A DNA stretch of 41,120 bases from Planctomycetota bacterium (GCA_013696105.1 JACCZE010000401.1:1-41120); one strand, 5' to 3'; shown: positions 7,724 through 17,313, counted from the stretch's first letter. A program made the numbers and translations. Notes: generated by a model not told the origin, from the sequence alone.

Positions 7724-10700
7724 TCCTCCGCATCGTTGCGCTCTGCTGCGTGCCGTCAGCGCGTCGCTGATGGCAGCGCTCATCATCCCGGCGGCGCTGC
7801 AGGCCGACGACGGCGTGTTCGTCGTGCCCCCCGCGCCGCATGAGGTGGAATTCGGATTCTCGGGAGAGAGCCAGGCAGATCGTGACCGCGTGACCGCGAT
7901 CAATGCGGGCGCGAGCGAGATGGTGGTGTCTTGGATGACTCCCAACGGCGCCCAGCTCGAGAAGGGCGACCGCATGATGGAGTTCGATACCGGCATCATC
8001 AGCCGGACGGTACCCGTCCTGGCCGCGGACCTGGAAGCCGAGGAGCGGCGACTGGTGGTCGGCGACCTGCGCATGGACAGCCAGATGCACGACCTGGTGG
8101 ACGAGCAGGAATCGCTGCGCGGAGAACTGGCGTCGTGCCGCGCCGCGATCGCCAGCGCCAGCACCGTCGACACCGGTCGCATCGCCATGCTCAAGGCAGC
8201 CTTCGACCTGGCGCTCCTACGCGCCGACGCCGCCGAGGGGGCGCTCGAACGCGCGCGCGTGCTGCATCAGGGCGGCCAGTCATCCGACCAGGATCTGGCG
8301 GCATCCGAGCAAGCCGCGGCGCTCGCGCGCATCGACTGCCGCGTGCCCGAGCTGGTGTGGAAGCGCGCGGAAGGACGCGTGGACACCTTCACGATCGACC
8401 GCCTGCGGTTGCGCGAGCGCCAATTGCGAGCCCAGCTCGGACTGGACGACGAGGACCGAGTGCTTCCCGACGAAGGGATCAACGCGCGCATCGCCGCGGC
8501 GCGCAAGCAGCAGCTCCGCCAGCACGATTCGAACGCCCTCCAGCGCGATAAGATATCGCTCAACCACCATGTCGCACTGCGCGATGCGTTCGACCATACG
8601 CCGATCGATTGGATCGAGATCACCGGGGCGGTGTCGCTGAAGGTGAACTTCCAGCCCAGGGATGCGCAGACTCCTGCGGGATTCCTTCCCGACACCGGAG
8701 GGGCGTTCGACGAAGCCCGCGGCTACGGCTGGCTGGAAGATGCGACCGCGGACATGCGAGCCAACGCCGCCGACGGCAAGCCGGGCTCGTCGCTCGCGCT
8801 CGTCCAGAAGCAGAACACCTGGCGCGCCGGGATCCCCGACGGCGTGTACCACGTGAAGATCGGTCTCGGGGACCGCGTCGATTGGGACGGGGCGGTGGTG
8901 CGGCTGGCGTCTGGCCTCGGCCCGACGCGCGGCGCCAACCACGAAAGCGCGCAGCAGGGTGCGCTGTTCGTCTCGCGCCGCATCAATGCCAAGGAATTCC
9001 CTACGGCAGAAGCCGACATCGCGGTAGTCGATGGACGCCTCGACGTGATTGTCGGCGACACCTGCGACCGTGCGGTGCGAGCTCCCGATCGCGGCCTGGC
9101 GGTCCATCGCGAGTGGATGCGGGTTGGATCGCGCACCCATTCGCCGAGCTCGCCCGTCACCTACTTCATGGATCCGCGCCATGTCAGCGTGAGGGCGCGG
9201 ATCCACCAGGATCTGGTGCCGCTGGTGCGCGCCAAAAGCGCCCCCGTGGTTGCTGACTCCGGCCCGACGGTCACCGCCGAAGCAGCGCAGCGCCGGCTCG
9301 CGACCGCGCAGGTCGCGGTTCGCACCCCCGGCGGCGACCGTTTGATCGGAGACATCAAGGCGGTCAGCAACCAGCCAGTCGCGCTGTCCCGCGCGCCCCA
9401 GGCCTGGACCGAAGGCAACCGCTCCCGCGATCTGGTCGCCAACGAGGTCGAGATCGCCTTCGCTCCCGAAGACGCCGCGAAGCTGCGCGCCGGCGAGGAG
9501 GTCTCGTGCCTCTGCCGGATCACCTTGCCGACGGGCATGGTCGCGCTTCCCGCGCACCTGGTCGCGATGGTCGACAACCGTTCATGGGTGCAGGAATCCG
9601 GCGCTCGCAGCCCTCGCGAAGTGACCGCATTCCGCATCGGCACCAAGACGGTCGTGCTCGCAGGAGTCGCTCCGGGCGTGCGCCTGATTCCACCCGATGA
9701 TCCGACGTCGGCGATCAGCGAGCGTTCGATCCCCGGCCGCGTCAAGGCGGGCACGCGCACGCCGGTGGTGCTGTCGAAATCCTGGGGGCGCATCAAGGAC
9801 ATGGTCGAGGACGGCGCACGCGTCACCAAGGGCGACGTCCTCATCACGCTGGTCAACCCCAGTCTAGAGGACCAGGTCCTCTCGCTCGAGCAGGACAAGA
9901 AGAAGGCCAACCACGCCTACCAGCTCGCCGCCGAGACGCGCCAGGTCAAGAGCGTGCAGGCCGGGATCGATCACAAGTCGAAGGTCCTGACCGAGAAACT
10001 CGCCCACCTCGCGCTTTCAGAAGCGCTCGAGATCGACCCTCTCGTGACCGCGCGCGCCGATGCTGTCACCGAGCGCTCGCGCCTGCTGGCCGAGGACAGC
10101 GCGCGGCGGCTCGAGGCTTCACAGGCGCTGCAGAAGTACGACCAGAACCGCTTCGCGGTCGCCGTCACCGAAGCTGCGCGCGCCGAGATCAGCGCGCGCG
10201 CTGCCGCGCTCGACCAGGCGGCGGCGGCGCGCGACCGCGATTGGTTCGCGCTGCGCGAGCGCGTCCATGCCTGGCAGGATGCGCTCAACGAGCTGTCGAT
10301 GCGCGAGGCGGCTTTCGCCCTGGCGCGGACCGAGGAGCAGGTCGCCGCCCTGACGGCGAAGCTGCGGCTGGCGCAGGCCCTGGAAGGAAATTGGGCCGAA
10401 CGGCAGTTCAACGAGGTGAAGCAGATGCGCGCGCCAGCCACGGGGCGGCTCTTCTACAAGGCCGGCTGGAACGATCAGGCCAACACCACCAGCAAGTACC
10501 AGCGCGATTTCCCGGTGTGGGGAGGCCAGCCCATAGCAGAGATCCTCGACATGTCGCAGTTGTCGTTTGAAGCCGAGTTTCCCGAGAGCCTATACCGCCT
10601 GGTGAAGGAGGGCATGGCCGTTTCCGTGCGCTTCCCGCAGTTCAACAACCGCCGCCTCGAGGGCACCGTCGGGACCATCGGCAAGGCCTTCACCCGTCCA

Positions 10701-10841
10701 TCGGAGGGCCGCGATACCGACGAGCGCGGCGGCTCCATCGCCATCGACCGGGTGTTCACGGTGACCGTGTCCTTCGCGACGCCGCCCGAGCTGCAGGACG
10801 TGCTGGTGCCGGGAACCAAGGGCGCGTTGGTGCTGCCATGA
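7710..10841 (+). CDS. Tandem HlyD-type adaptor with inserted malectin-like domain
   Basis: This is a 1043-aa exported protein with a signal peptide (about 1-32, cleavage near LQADD) and no lipobox. Residues about 40-290 form a first adaptor arm with long helices. Residues about 308-452 look like a malectin/galactose-binding-like carbohydrate domain, with the hallmarks VNFQP, PAGFLPDTGGAF, YGW, an NTWRAGIPDGVYHVKIGLGD stretch and a final GRLDVIVGD. The adaptor then resumes with beta-barrel-like segments. A second module starts near 668: a lipoyl half (VEDGARVTKGDVLITL), coiled coil (about 710-895), the returning half MRAPATGRLFYKAGW, and a barrel near LVKEGMAVSVRFPQF. I know of no adaptor with such an insert. 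The gene overlaps the previous gene by 14 nt and the next by 4 nt. Confidence 0.75.
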   Translation: MSTSDPPHRCALLRAVSASLMAALIIPAALQADDGVFVVPPAPHEVEFGFSGESQADRDRVTAINAGASEMVVSWMTPNGAQLEKGDRMMEFDTGIISRTVPVLAADLEAEERRLVVGDLRMDSQMHDLVDEQESLRGELASCRAAIASASTVDTGRIAMLKAAFDLALLRADAAEGALERARVLHQGGQSSDQDLAASEQAAALARIDCRVPELVWKRAEGRVDTFTIDRLRLRERQLRAQLGLDDEDRVLPDEGINARIAAARKQQLRQHDSNALQRDKISLNHHVALRDAFDHTPIDWIEITGAVSLKVNFQPRDAQTPAGFLPDTGGAFDEARGYGWLEDATADMRANAADGKPGSSLALVQKQNTWRAGIPDGVYHVKIGLGDRVDWDGAVVRLASGLGPTRGANHESAQQGALFVSRRINAKEFPTAEADIAVVDGRLDVIVGDTCDRAVRAPDRGLAVHREWMRVGSRTHSPSSPVTYFMDPRHVSVRARIHQDLVPLVRAKSAPVVADSGPTVTAEAAQRRLATAQVAVRTPGGDRLIGDIKAVSNQPVALSRAPQAWTEGNRSRDLVANEVEIAFAPEDAAKLRAGEEVSCLCRITLPTGMVALPAHLVAMVDNRSWVQESGARSPREVTAFRIGTKTVVLAGVAPGVRLIPPDDPTSAISERSIPGRVKAGTRTPVVLSKSWGRIKDMVEDGARVTKGDVLITLVNPSLEDQVLSLEQDKKKANHAYQLAAETRQVKSVQAGIDHKSKVLTEKLAHLALSEALEIDPLVTARADAVTERSRLLAEDSARRLEASQALQKYDQNRFAVAVTEAARAEISARAAALDQAAAARDRDWFALRERVHAWQDALNELSMREAAFALARTEEQVAALTAKLRLAQALEGNWAERQFNEVKQMRAPATGRLFYKAGWNDQANTTSKYQRDFPVWGGQPIAEILDMSQLSFEAEFPESLYRLVKEGMAVSVRFPQFNNRRLEGTVGTIGKAFTRPSEGRDTDERGGSIAIDRVFTVTVSFATPPELQDVLVPGTKGALVLP

Positions 10842-12907
10842 ACGTCCGCCTCATCGACAAGGCCATGCAGTTCACCAAGCGCGTGCGCTGGAATCGCCGT
10901 ACGGCTGGCATCGCTGCCGCGGTGGCCGGTGTCGTCGCGCTCGCGTTCCTGCGCCATCGTGAACCCGCCACTTTCTATTACGCATCCGAGACCGTGCGTC
11001 GCGGACCGGTGCAGCAGATCCTGCACGAGGCCGGCACCTTGAAACCGCGAGAGCCGGTGCTGGTGAAATGCGATTTCGGTGCGCGCATCCAATTCCTGGT
11101 CGAGGACGGGGCCTGGGTCGAGAAGGGAGAGACGCTGTTCATCCTCAGCGAGGAGGACGAGGTCAAGCGTGTCGCCGACGATCGCAACAACCTGCTCGGC
11201 GTCCGCCAGGAATTGCGGCTGGCGAGCATGCGCCGTCAGTTCGCCGAGGCATCTGAAGGGCAGAAGGCCTCCGCCGCCATGCGCACGTACGATCTGGAGG
11301 CGATCCGCTTCCGCATCCTCACTGCCAAGCCGGTGGGCGGCACCGAATTGATCCGCCTGCACGAGGCGCTGGTGCCGATCGAAGCCGAGACGGCGACGGT
11401 GCGCGAGGCCTTTGAGCGGGCGCAGGCCGCGTATCAGATCGCCTTCGACGCTCACCTCGACGCCGTCGATGCGGCCCAGTCCCACCGCGATGCATCGATG
11501 CGCGTGCAGGCGCGCATCGACGAACTGTCCGCCCGAGTCGACATCGCTGCGGAAGGGCTGAACGCGTCCGAGCAGGATGAGCGCGGGCGAGCGGAGAAGG
11601 ATCTGCCCGCGGCTCGCGACGAGATGGCGAGGCTCGCCGCAGGCGATGCCGCCCTGGCCAAGCGCCTGGAAGCAGCCCGTGCGACGCGCGACGCGGCGAA
11701 ACCGGCGCGCGATGAGCTCCAGGCCAAGCTCACCGAACGCGAATTGATGGAGGAGGATTACCACATCCGCATCGAGATCGAGAAGCGCGGACTGCCCTTG
11801 GCCAAATTGCGACTGGACGAGGAATCCGCGACCCTGGTGCTGGCCGAGTCCGAGCGCAAGCGTGACCAAGGTCAGCTCGCGTTCGCCGCAGGAGCCCTGT
11901 CGAAGACCGCCCTCGAGGACCTCGAAGCCGCGGTGCGCGCGAATGCCAGCCAGTTGCGTATCGTGCGCGAGAACGTGGCGATCGCCGAACGTCCCTTGGC
12001 TCCGGAGGTCCTGCTCGAGGCTCAGACCAAGCTCGACCGCATGAAGACCAAGGCGGACCAGGCGCAGGAAGCGCTCAAGCGCGCGCTCGCGATCCAGGAT
12101 CAGGAGATCGAGGTGCTGAAGGCGCAGGAAAAGCGCTGGACCTCGTCGATCGACAGCCGCAGCCGCCACTTCCCCTCCATGATCGAAGCAAACATCGAGT
12201 TCGCAGAGAAGGAACTCACCGCGCTCGATCAGGACGATGGCAAGCGCCGTTCGGACCTCACCGCCGAACTCGCGCGCATGCGCACCGCGCTCGAGGCCGC
12301 CAAGCTGACGCCGCCGAACGTCTACAAGGCGCCGGTCAGCGGCATCACCTGGGTGATGCGCGAGGGCGATCGACCGCGCCAAGCCGGCGACCGCGCGTGG
12401 GAGGAGGACACCCTGGTGGAGATCTATCCGCCCCAGGACATGGAGGTGGTCGCGAAGATCAACGAGGTCAACGTCAAGCACGTCGCCAAGGGCATGCGCG
12501 CCATGATCGACATCCCGTCGCTCGATCATCTCCGGCTGGTCGGCGACATCACGCAGGTATCGGGAATCGGCAAAGACAAGTTCGCCGAGTTCAGCGATAC
12601 CTGGGACAAGATCGTGTTCGCGGATGTCACCCAGTTCGAGGTGCGCTGCCGACTGTCCCAGACCCGGCAGGATTACCGCCAGGGGATGACCGCCCTGCTG
12701 TCGATCGTGGTCGGGGAGAAGCCCGACGCCTTGTGGTTGCCCCTGGGCGCGGTCACGCGCACCGGCGATGGTTGGACCGCCCTGGCCGGCGATGAACGCA
12801 GAACGGTCGCGGTCACCGGAGAGCCGTTCGGCGATGATGTGTTCATCGTCGACGGAGGCCTGCAGGAAGGCGACGTGGTGCAGGTGAAGCGGGTGGTGGA
12901 CCGATGA
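10838..12907 (+). CDS. MacA-like membrane-anchored adaptor with extended coiled coil
   Basis: This is a 689-aa single-module adaptor. One N-terminal membrane segment (about 23-42, GIAAAVAGVVALAFL) anchors it to the inner membrane. The first lipoyl half (FLVEDGAWVEKGETLFIL) is at about 85-105. A very long, charged, Ala/Glu/Arg-rich coiled-coil region fills about 110-490. The second lipoyl half (VYKAPVSGITWVMREGD) follows near 490. The beta-barrel and membrane-proximal domains (VKHVAKGMRAMIDI, LWLPLGAV, GLQEGDVVQV) end the protein. E. coli MacA is about 370 aa, so most of the extra length is coiled coil. It overlaps both neighbours by 4 nt and immediately precedes MacB, as macA does in classical operons. 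This is the adaptor most likely to contact MacB directly. Confidence 0.87.
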   Translation: MNVRLIDKAMQFTKRVRWNRRTAGIAAAVAGVVALAFLRHREPATFYYASETVRRGPVQQILHEAGTLKPREPVLVKCDFGARIQFLVEDGAWVEKGETLFILSEEDEVKRVADDRNNLLGVRQELRLASMRRQFAEASEGQKASAAMRTYDLEAIRFRILTAKPVGGTELIRLHEALVPIEAETATVREAFERAQAAYQIAFDAHLDAVDAAQSHRDASMRVQARIDELSARVDIAAEGLNASEQDERGRAEKDLPAARDEMARLAAGDAALAKRLEAARATRDAAKPARDELQAKLTERELMEEDYHIRIEIEKRGLPLAKLRLDEESATLVLAESERKRDQGQLAFAAGALSKTALEDLEAAVRANASQLRIVRENVAIAERPLAPEVLLEAQTKLDRMKTKADQAQEALKRALAIQDQEIEVLKAQEKRWTSSIDSRSRHFPSMIEANIEFAEKELTALDQDDGKRRSDLTAELARMRTALEAAKLTPPNVYKAPVSGITWVMREGDRPRQAGDRAWEEDTLVEIYPPQDMEVVAKINEVNVKHVAKGMRAMIDIPSLDHLRLVGDITQVSGIGKDKFAEFSDTWDKIVFADVTQFEVRCRLSQTRQDYRQGMTALLSIVVGEKPDALWLPLGAVTRTGDGWTALAGDERRTVAVTGEPFGDDVFIVDGGLQEGDVVQVKRVVDR

Positions 12908-14883
12908 GCGTCATCGAGATCAAGGAACTCACGCGCTCCTACCAGATGGGCGAGCACACCGTCCACGCGCTCAAGGGCGTGAACCTGACCATCGATGAGG
13001 GCGAATTCGTCGCCATCGTCGGTCCCTCGGGCAGCGGCAAGACCACGCTGATGTACATCCTGGGCTGCCTGGATCAGCCGAGCGCCGGAAGCTATCGCCT
13101 GTGCGGACACGAGGTCGCGCACCTCGACGACCGCCAGCTGTCTCGCATCCGCAACCGCGAGATCGGCTACGTCTTCCAGCAGTACAACCTGCTGCCAGAC
13201 CTCTCGGTGGTCGACAACATCGGCCTCGGACTCACCTATGCCGGCACCCCGCTCGCGAGCCGACGCGCGGCAGGCGCGGACCTCGCGCGCAGCCTGGGCC
13301 TCGAGCATCGCATCGCGCACACCCCGCGCGAACTGTCCGGCGGTCAGATGCAGCGCGTGGCGATCGCGCGCGGCCTGGCCTGCCGGCCGCACCTGATCCT
13401 CGCCGACGAGCCGACCGGAAACCTCGACACCAAGACCGGCGCCGAGATCATGGAGGTGCTCAAGCGTCTCAACGGCGACGGGCACACGGTCGTGCTGGTC
13501 ACCCATGATCCCAGCGTGGCCTCGCAGGCGAGCCGAGTGGTGCGCATCGTCGACGGCGAGATCGTCAGCGACGAACGCTCGCAGGCGGTCGGCCCGAAGC
13601 GCGAATCAGCGCGCGTCGAACCCGCGACCGGAGGGCGCGTCACCGACGCCGACGTCCTGCGCATCGCGCTACACGAAGGCATCCTCGCGCACAAGCTGCG
13701 CAGCTTCCTGACCATGCTCGGCATCATCTTCGGCATCAGCGCGGTGATCGCGATGACCGCGATCACCGAAGGCGGCAAGCAACGCCAGCTCGAACAGATC
13801 CGCCAGATCGGCATGAACAACATCCAGGTGCGCGGCTTGGATCTCGAAGGCTCGCGCCTGTCGCGCCTGCGCCGCATGAGCCCGTACGGCGTCGCGCTCA
13901 CTGACCTCGAGGCGGTGCGCACCTACGTCACCGGCATCGAGGCCGCCACCGCCTGGAAGGCGATCAAGGCCGAGGTGCGGCTGGGCGACAAGTCGGTCGA
14001 CGACGCCAATACCCTGGGCATCACCGGGGACTTCGAATCGGTGGTGAACTTCCACGTCGGCAAGGGCCGCTTCCTCGACGCGCGCGACGAGGCGACCTTC
14101 GCCCGCGTGTGCGTGCTCGGCGCGGGTGTGGCCAAGCGTCTGGGCCTCGATGGAGAAGGCGACGCCTGGCGCACGACCATCATCCTGGGCGATGAGCCGT
14201 TCACCGTGGTCGGGGTGATGTCTTCCAAGCGCTTCACCGAGAGCGACATCGCCGACGTCTCGATCCAGGACCGCAACCGCGACGTCTACCTGCCGTACGC
14301 CAGCCTGCGCACCTACTTCCGCAAGGAGGACCGCGCCAGCCGCTTGGATGCGATCTCGCTGCGCATGTCTTCCGATGAACGCCTGCTCGAACAGTCGCTG
14401 GCGATCAAACGCATCGTCGGCGACCTGCACAACGACGCCGAGGACTTCGCGATCTCGGTGCCGCTGGAAAGCCTGCGCCAGGCCCAGCGCACGAAGGAGA
14501 TCTTCAACGTCATCATCATCGTGATCGCAGCGATCTCGCTGATCGTCGGCGGCATCGGCATCATGAACATCATGCTCGCCACCGTCACCGAGCGTACGCG
14601 CGAGATCGGCATCCGCCGCGCCGTCGGAGCGAGCCGTCGCGACATCCTGCGCCAGTTCCTCGCCGAGGCCCTGCTGATCTCGCTCTTCGGCGGCCTGCTC
14701 GGACTGGCCCTCGGGCTGACCGCCGGCTTCCTGATCGAAGCGCTGTTCGGATTCTCGGTCGCATTCAACCTGTGGATCATGGCCCTGGCGACGTTGACCT
14801 CGATGGGCATCGGCGTGGTGTTCGGCCTATATCCGGCCTGGCTGGCGGCGCACATGAATCCGGTGGATGCGTTGCGGAATTAG
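12904..14883 (+). CDS. macB: MacB-type ABC transporter (ATPase-permease fusion)
   Basis: This 659-aa protein has the MacB layout and nearly the E. coli MacB length (648 aa). The N-terminal ATPase has Walker A GPSGSGKTT (about 40-48), signature LSGGQ (144-148), Walker B LILADEPTGNLD (about 164) and the switch THD (200-202). A first transmembrane helix (about 265-287) leads into a MacB periplasmic domain. The C-terminal FtsX domain carries three helices and the typical GGIGIMNIMLATVTERTREIG block (about 545-565). Such proteins are mechanotransmitters: ATP hydrolysis in the cytoplasm moves periplasmic parts that push substrate through the adaptor and TolC. It closes the five-gene operon, overlapping the MacA-like gene by 4 nt. 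The substrate (peptide, toxin, lipoprotein or glycoconjugate) is not evident. Confidence 0.95.
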   Translation: MSVIEIKELTRSYQMGEHTVHALKGVNLTIDEGEFVAIVGPSGSGKTTLMYILGCLDQPSAGSYRLCGHEVAHLDDRQLSRIRNREIGYVFQQYNLLPDLSVVDNIGLGLTYAGTPLASRRAAGADLARSLGLEHRIAHTPRELSGGQMQRVAIARGLACRPHLILADEPTGNLDTKTGAEIMEVLKRLNGDGHTVVLVTHDPSVASQASRVVRIVDGEIVSDERSQAVGPKRESARVEPATGGRVTDADVLRIALHEGILAHKLRSFLTMLGIIFGISAVIAMTAITEGGKQRQLEQIRQIGMNNIQVRGLDLEGSRLSRLRRMSPYGVALTDLEAVRTYVTGIEAATAWKAIKAEVRLGDKSVDDANTLGITGDFESVVNFHVGKGRFLDARDEATFARVCVLGAGVAKRLGLDGEGDAWRTTIILGDEPFTVVGVMSSKRFTESDIADVSIQDRNRDVYLPYASLRTYFRKEDRASRLDAISLRMSSDERLLEQSLAIKRIVGDLHNDAEDFAISVPLESLRQAQRTKEIFNVIIIVIAAISLIVGGIGIMNIMLATVTERTREIGIRRAVGASRRDILRQFLAEALLISLFGGLLGLALGLTAGFLIEALFGFSVAFNLWIMALATLTSMGIGVVFGLYPAWLAAHMNPVDALRN

Positions 14884-14976
14884 GGGAAGAGGTTGCGATC
14901 GCCCGAGTTGGCGCAGCATCGTTGGCGGCGTCGTAGCGGTCGGCGGAGTCATCGGACTGACGCAGTCACGGTGATG

Positions 14977-15807
14977 CTAGTCGCGCGGCAGACGCGCAAG
15001 CGCGGTCTGCAACTGCGCATCCGGCGCGGCCATCACCTCCGCGAAGGCGGCATCCGCGACCACGTCGGAGCGCCCCAGCGGCGGACGATGGGTGGTCGAC
15101 AGGCTCGCAGCCAAGGCGTGCGCCGCGTGAGGGTCGCGCCGGATCGCGAGCCAGCGCGCCTCGAGGTACATGGCCCATCCGGCCAGGATCGGGACCGGCG
15201 CCCTGGTGGCGCGGCCGTACGCGTCGATGGCAGCGTCATCTCGCCCTGCCCGCGCGTGCTCGCCGGCGATCCACAGCAGCGCGACGCGGTCGGTCGGCGA
15301 ACGCTCCAGCACGCGCTCCATCGCCGTCGTCGCGCTGTGGTCGTGACGGATGCAGCCCAACAGCAATGCCAGCAGCTGCTGCCCCCGCATATCCCCGGAT
15401 TCGGACGCGCGCTCGCAGGCCGCCTGCGCCTCGTCGATCCGTCCGGCGTCCCAGGCGATCTCGGCGCGGTGCCGCCATGCCGATGCGATCCCCGCGCGAT
15501 TGGCATCCAGCTCGGGCAGCCCGCAAGCCTTGACGAACGCGTCCAATGCGATCTCGGTCTTGCCGGTCTCGCGCAAGAACGCGCCGTACTCGACCCACGA
15601 CTGGGCCAAGAGCGGGTATTCCCGGGTCGCATACCGATAGATGCGATCGGCATCGCGGATGCGACCGGCGGATCTGAGCGATGCAGCCTGGACGCAGAGG
15701 TCGCCGAGCGTCGACCCCGGATCGACCCAGCGCATCGCGAGCTGCGATCCCACGACCAGGGTGGCGGCGATCACCAGGAAGCGCGTCGTCCGGGGATCGA
15801 GGCCCAT
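14977..15807 (-). CDS. Membrane-anchored TPR-like protein
   Basis: This is a 276-aa protein with one N-terminal hydrophobic segment (about 9-25, FLVIAATLVVGSQLAM) and helical repeats of the tetratricopeptide type. Examples are AGRIRDADRIYRYATREYP, SWVEYGAFLRETGKTEIALDAF and IAWDAGRIDEAQAAC. I chose ATG 15807 over the TTG at 15843 of the ORF track because the membrane segment then follows directly; neither has a strong ribosome site. The protein probably scaffolds other envelope proteins. It is convergent with the efflux operon and divergent from hflX. No specific partner can be named. Confidence 0.72.
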   Translation of the reverse strand: MGLDPRTTRFLVIAATLVVGSQLAMRWVDPGSTLGDLCVQAASLRSAGRIRDADRIYRYATREYPLLAQSWVEYGAFLRETGKTEIALDAFVKACGLPELDANRAGIASAWRHRAEIAWDAGRIDEAQAACERASESGDMRGQQLLALLLGCIRHDHSATTAMERVLERSPTDRVALLWIAGEHARAGRDDAAIDAYGRATRAPVPILAGWAMYLEARWLAIRRDPHAAHALAASLSTTHRPPLGRSDVVADAAFAEVMAAPDAQLQTALARLPRD

Positions 15808-15840
15808 GGCGCGCAGGATATCCCCGGCGACTCCGCGCCA

Positions 15841-15864
15841 CAAGCCCGATGGATGCCGGGCTTG
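15841..15864. promoter_or_regulatory. 8-bp inverted repeat between TPR gene and hflX
   Basis: A perfect palindromic arm pair, CAAGCCCG-ATGGATGC-CGGGCTTG, lies in the short divergent space between the TPR gene (minus) and hflX (plus). It could be an operator or an mRNA hairpin in the TPR leader; the sequence alone does not say. Confidence 0.45.
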
Positions 15865-15918
15865 AGCGCGACTTCCCCTCGGGTCTAATCATGGGCACAT
15901 GAAGCAACCGCTCCGCGC

Positions 15919-17214
15919 ATGAAGGCCAAGACGAAAGCGACCTTCCAGGCCTTGATGCCCGTGGTCCTCATGCTGACCTCGGCCCCCGAAGAGCGCGTGC
16001 TCGAGGACGAGCGCGAAGCCGAGATGCGCAGCCTGCTCGATACCGCCGCGCGTACGCCGGTGGCAACCCTCGCCCAGCATCTGGTGAAGCCCACCCCCGG
16101 CACCTACATCGGATCGGGGAAGGTCACGGAACTGGCGGAGCTGGTGAAGACCCACGGCGCGCAGCAGGTGGTGTTCGATGTGCAACTGAGCCCACGGCAG
16201 CAGCGCAATCTCGAAGAGGAGCTCGGCTGCACGGTGCTCGACTACGACGAGTTGATCCTCGACATCTTCGCCCGGAACGCGCGCACCCATCAGGCCATCC
16301 TCGCCGTCGAGCTCGCGCGTCTGGAGTACACCAAATCGCGCCTGCGCCGCATGTGGACCCACCTCGATCGCCAAGGCGCCGGCGGCGGCATGGGGTCCGG
16401 CGGATTGACGGGAACGGGCGAGAAGCAGATCGAGATGGATCGCCGCCAGGTGCGCAAGCGCATCCAGGATCTCAAGGGACGACTGAAGGAGATCGACGAC
16501 CGCAAGGACCGTGCGGTCGCCAGCCGCGAGGACTGCTTCAACGTCGCGCTGGTGGGCTACACCAACGCCGGCAAGAGCACGCTGATGAATGCGCTCACCC
16601 ATGCCGGCGTGCTCGCCGAGGATCGTCTGTTCGCGACGCTCGATACGCGCACCGCGCGGCTGCCGCTCGACCGTTTCACGAATGTGGTGATCAGCGACAC
16701 GGTCGGCTTCATCCGCAATCTGCCACCGACGCTGATCGCCAGCTTCCATGCCACCCTCGCCGAGGTGCGCGAGGCCGATGTGCTGCTGCACGTCGTCGAC
16801 GCCTCGAGTTCGGTGATGGAGGAGCAGATCGATGCCGTCGAAGCCGTGCTCAAGGCGATCGGTGCCGACAAGGTCCCGGTGGTGATGGTCTTCAACAAGA
16901 TCGACCAGGTCTACAGCAAGACCATCCTGCTCGCCTTCCGCCGCCGCTACAAGTTGGCCGTTTCGGTCAGCGCCCTGGCCGGCGACGGCCTCGACCTGCT
17001 GCGCGATGCGATCAAGACCGTGGTCGCCAAACGGGTCAAGCAGGTGCGTATCCGCTTCTCGGCGGGCGATGGCGCCCTCGACTCCTTCGTACGTGCCCGC
17101 GCGCATGTCACCGGCGAAACCTACGAAGACGATCACGCGGTGCTGTCGATCGAGGTCGATGAGCGTGCGCTCGAAGAGCTCCGCGCGAATGCCAAGGTCG
17201 AGGTGCTCTCCTAG
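15919..17214 (+). CDS. hflX: Ribosome-associated GTPase HflX
   Basis: This is a 431-aa GTPase of the HflX family, which binds the 50S subunit and splits stalled ribosomes. The N-terminal HflX domain carries IGSGKVTEL and FDVQLSPRQQRNLE. A glycine-rich linker, GAGGGMGSGG, and a helical hairpin follow. The G domain begins at about 205 with G1 GYTNAGKST (213-221), G3 DTVGF, G4 NKID and a G5-like VSALAGDGLDLL. Length is typical. The ATG at 15919 lies after a short divergent spacer. The downstream lipoprotein gene has its own start region about 100 nt later, so a shared transcript is possible but not shown. Confidence 0.96.
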   Translation: MKAKTKATFQALMPVVLMLTSAPEERVLEDEREAEMRSLLDTAARTPVATLAQHLVKPTPGTYIGSGKVTELAELVKTHGAQQVVFDVQLSPRQQRNLEEELGCTVLDYDELILDIFARNARTHQAILAVELARLEYTKSRLRRMWTHLDRQGAGGGMGSGGLTGTGEKQIEMDRRQVRKRIQDLKGRLKEIDDRKDRAVASREDCFNVALVGYTNAGKSTLMNALTHAGVLAEDRLFATLDTRTARLPLDRFTNVVISDTVGFIRNLPPTLIASFHATLAEVREADVLLHVVDASSSVMEEQIDAVEAVLKAIGADKVPVVMVFNKIDQVYSKTILLAFRRRYKLAVSVSALAGDGLDLLRDAIKTVVAKRVKQVRIRFSAGDGALDSFVRARAHVTGETYEDDHAVLSIEVDERALEELRANAKVEVLS

Positions 17215-17313
17215 ACCCCGTCGGATGCCGTCGGCCTCGCGCCGGCCATCCCCACGCCCAGTTGCGCGCATTGGTCCGCTATCCATAGTCGGATCGTGAT
17301 GCGGAGACCGCCC

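Noticed and set aside
10475-12529. 684-aa open frame on the minus strand
   Set aside because: It is the antisense shadow of the MacA-like adaptor and the end of the previous gene; no recognisable domain.
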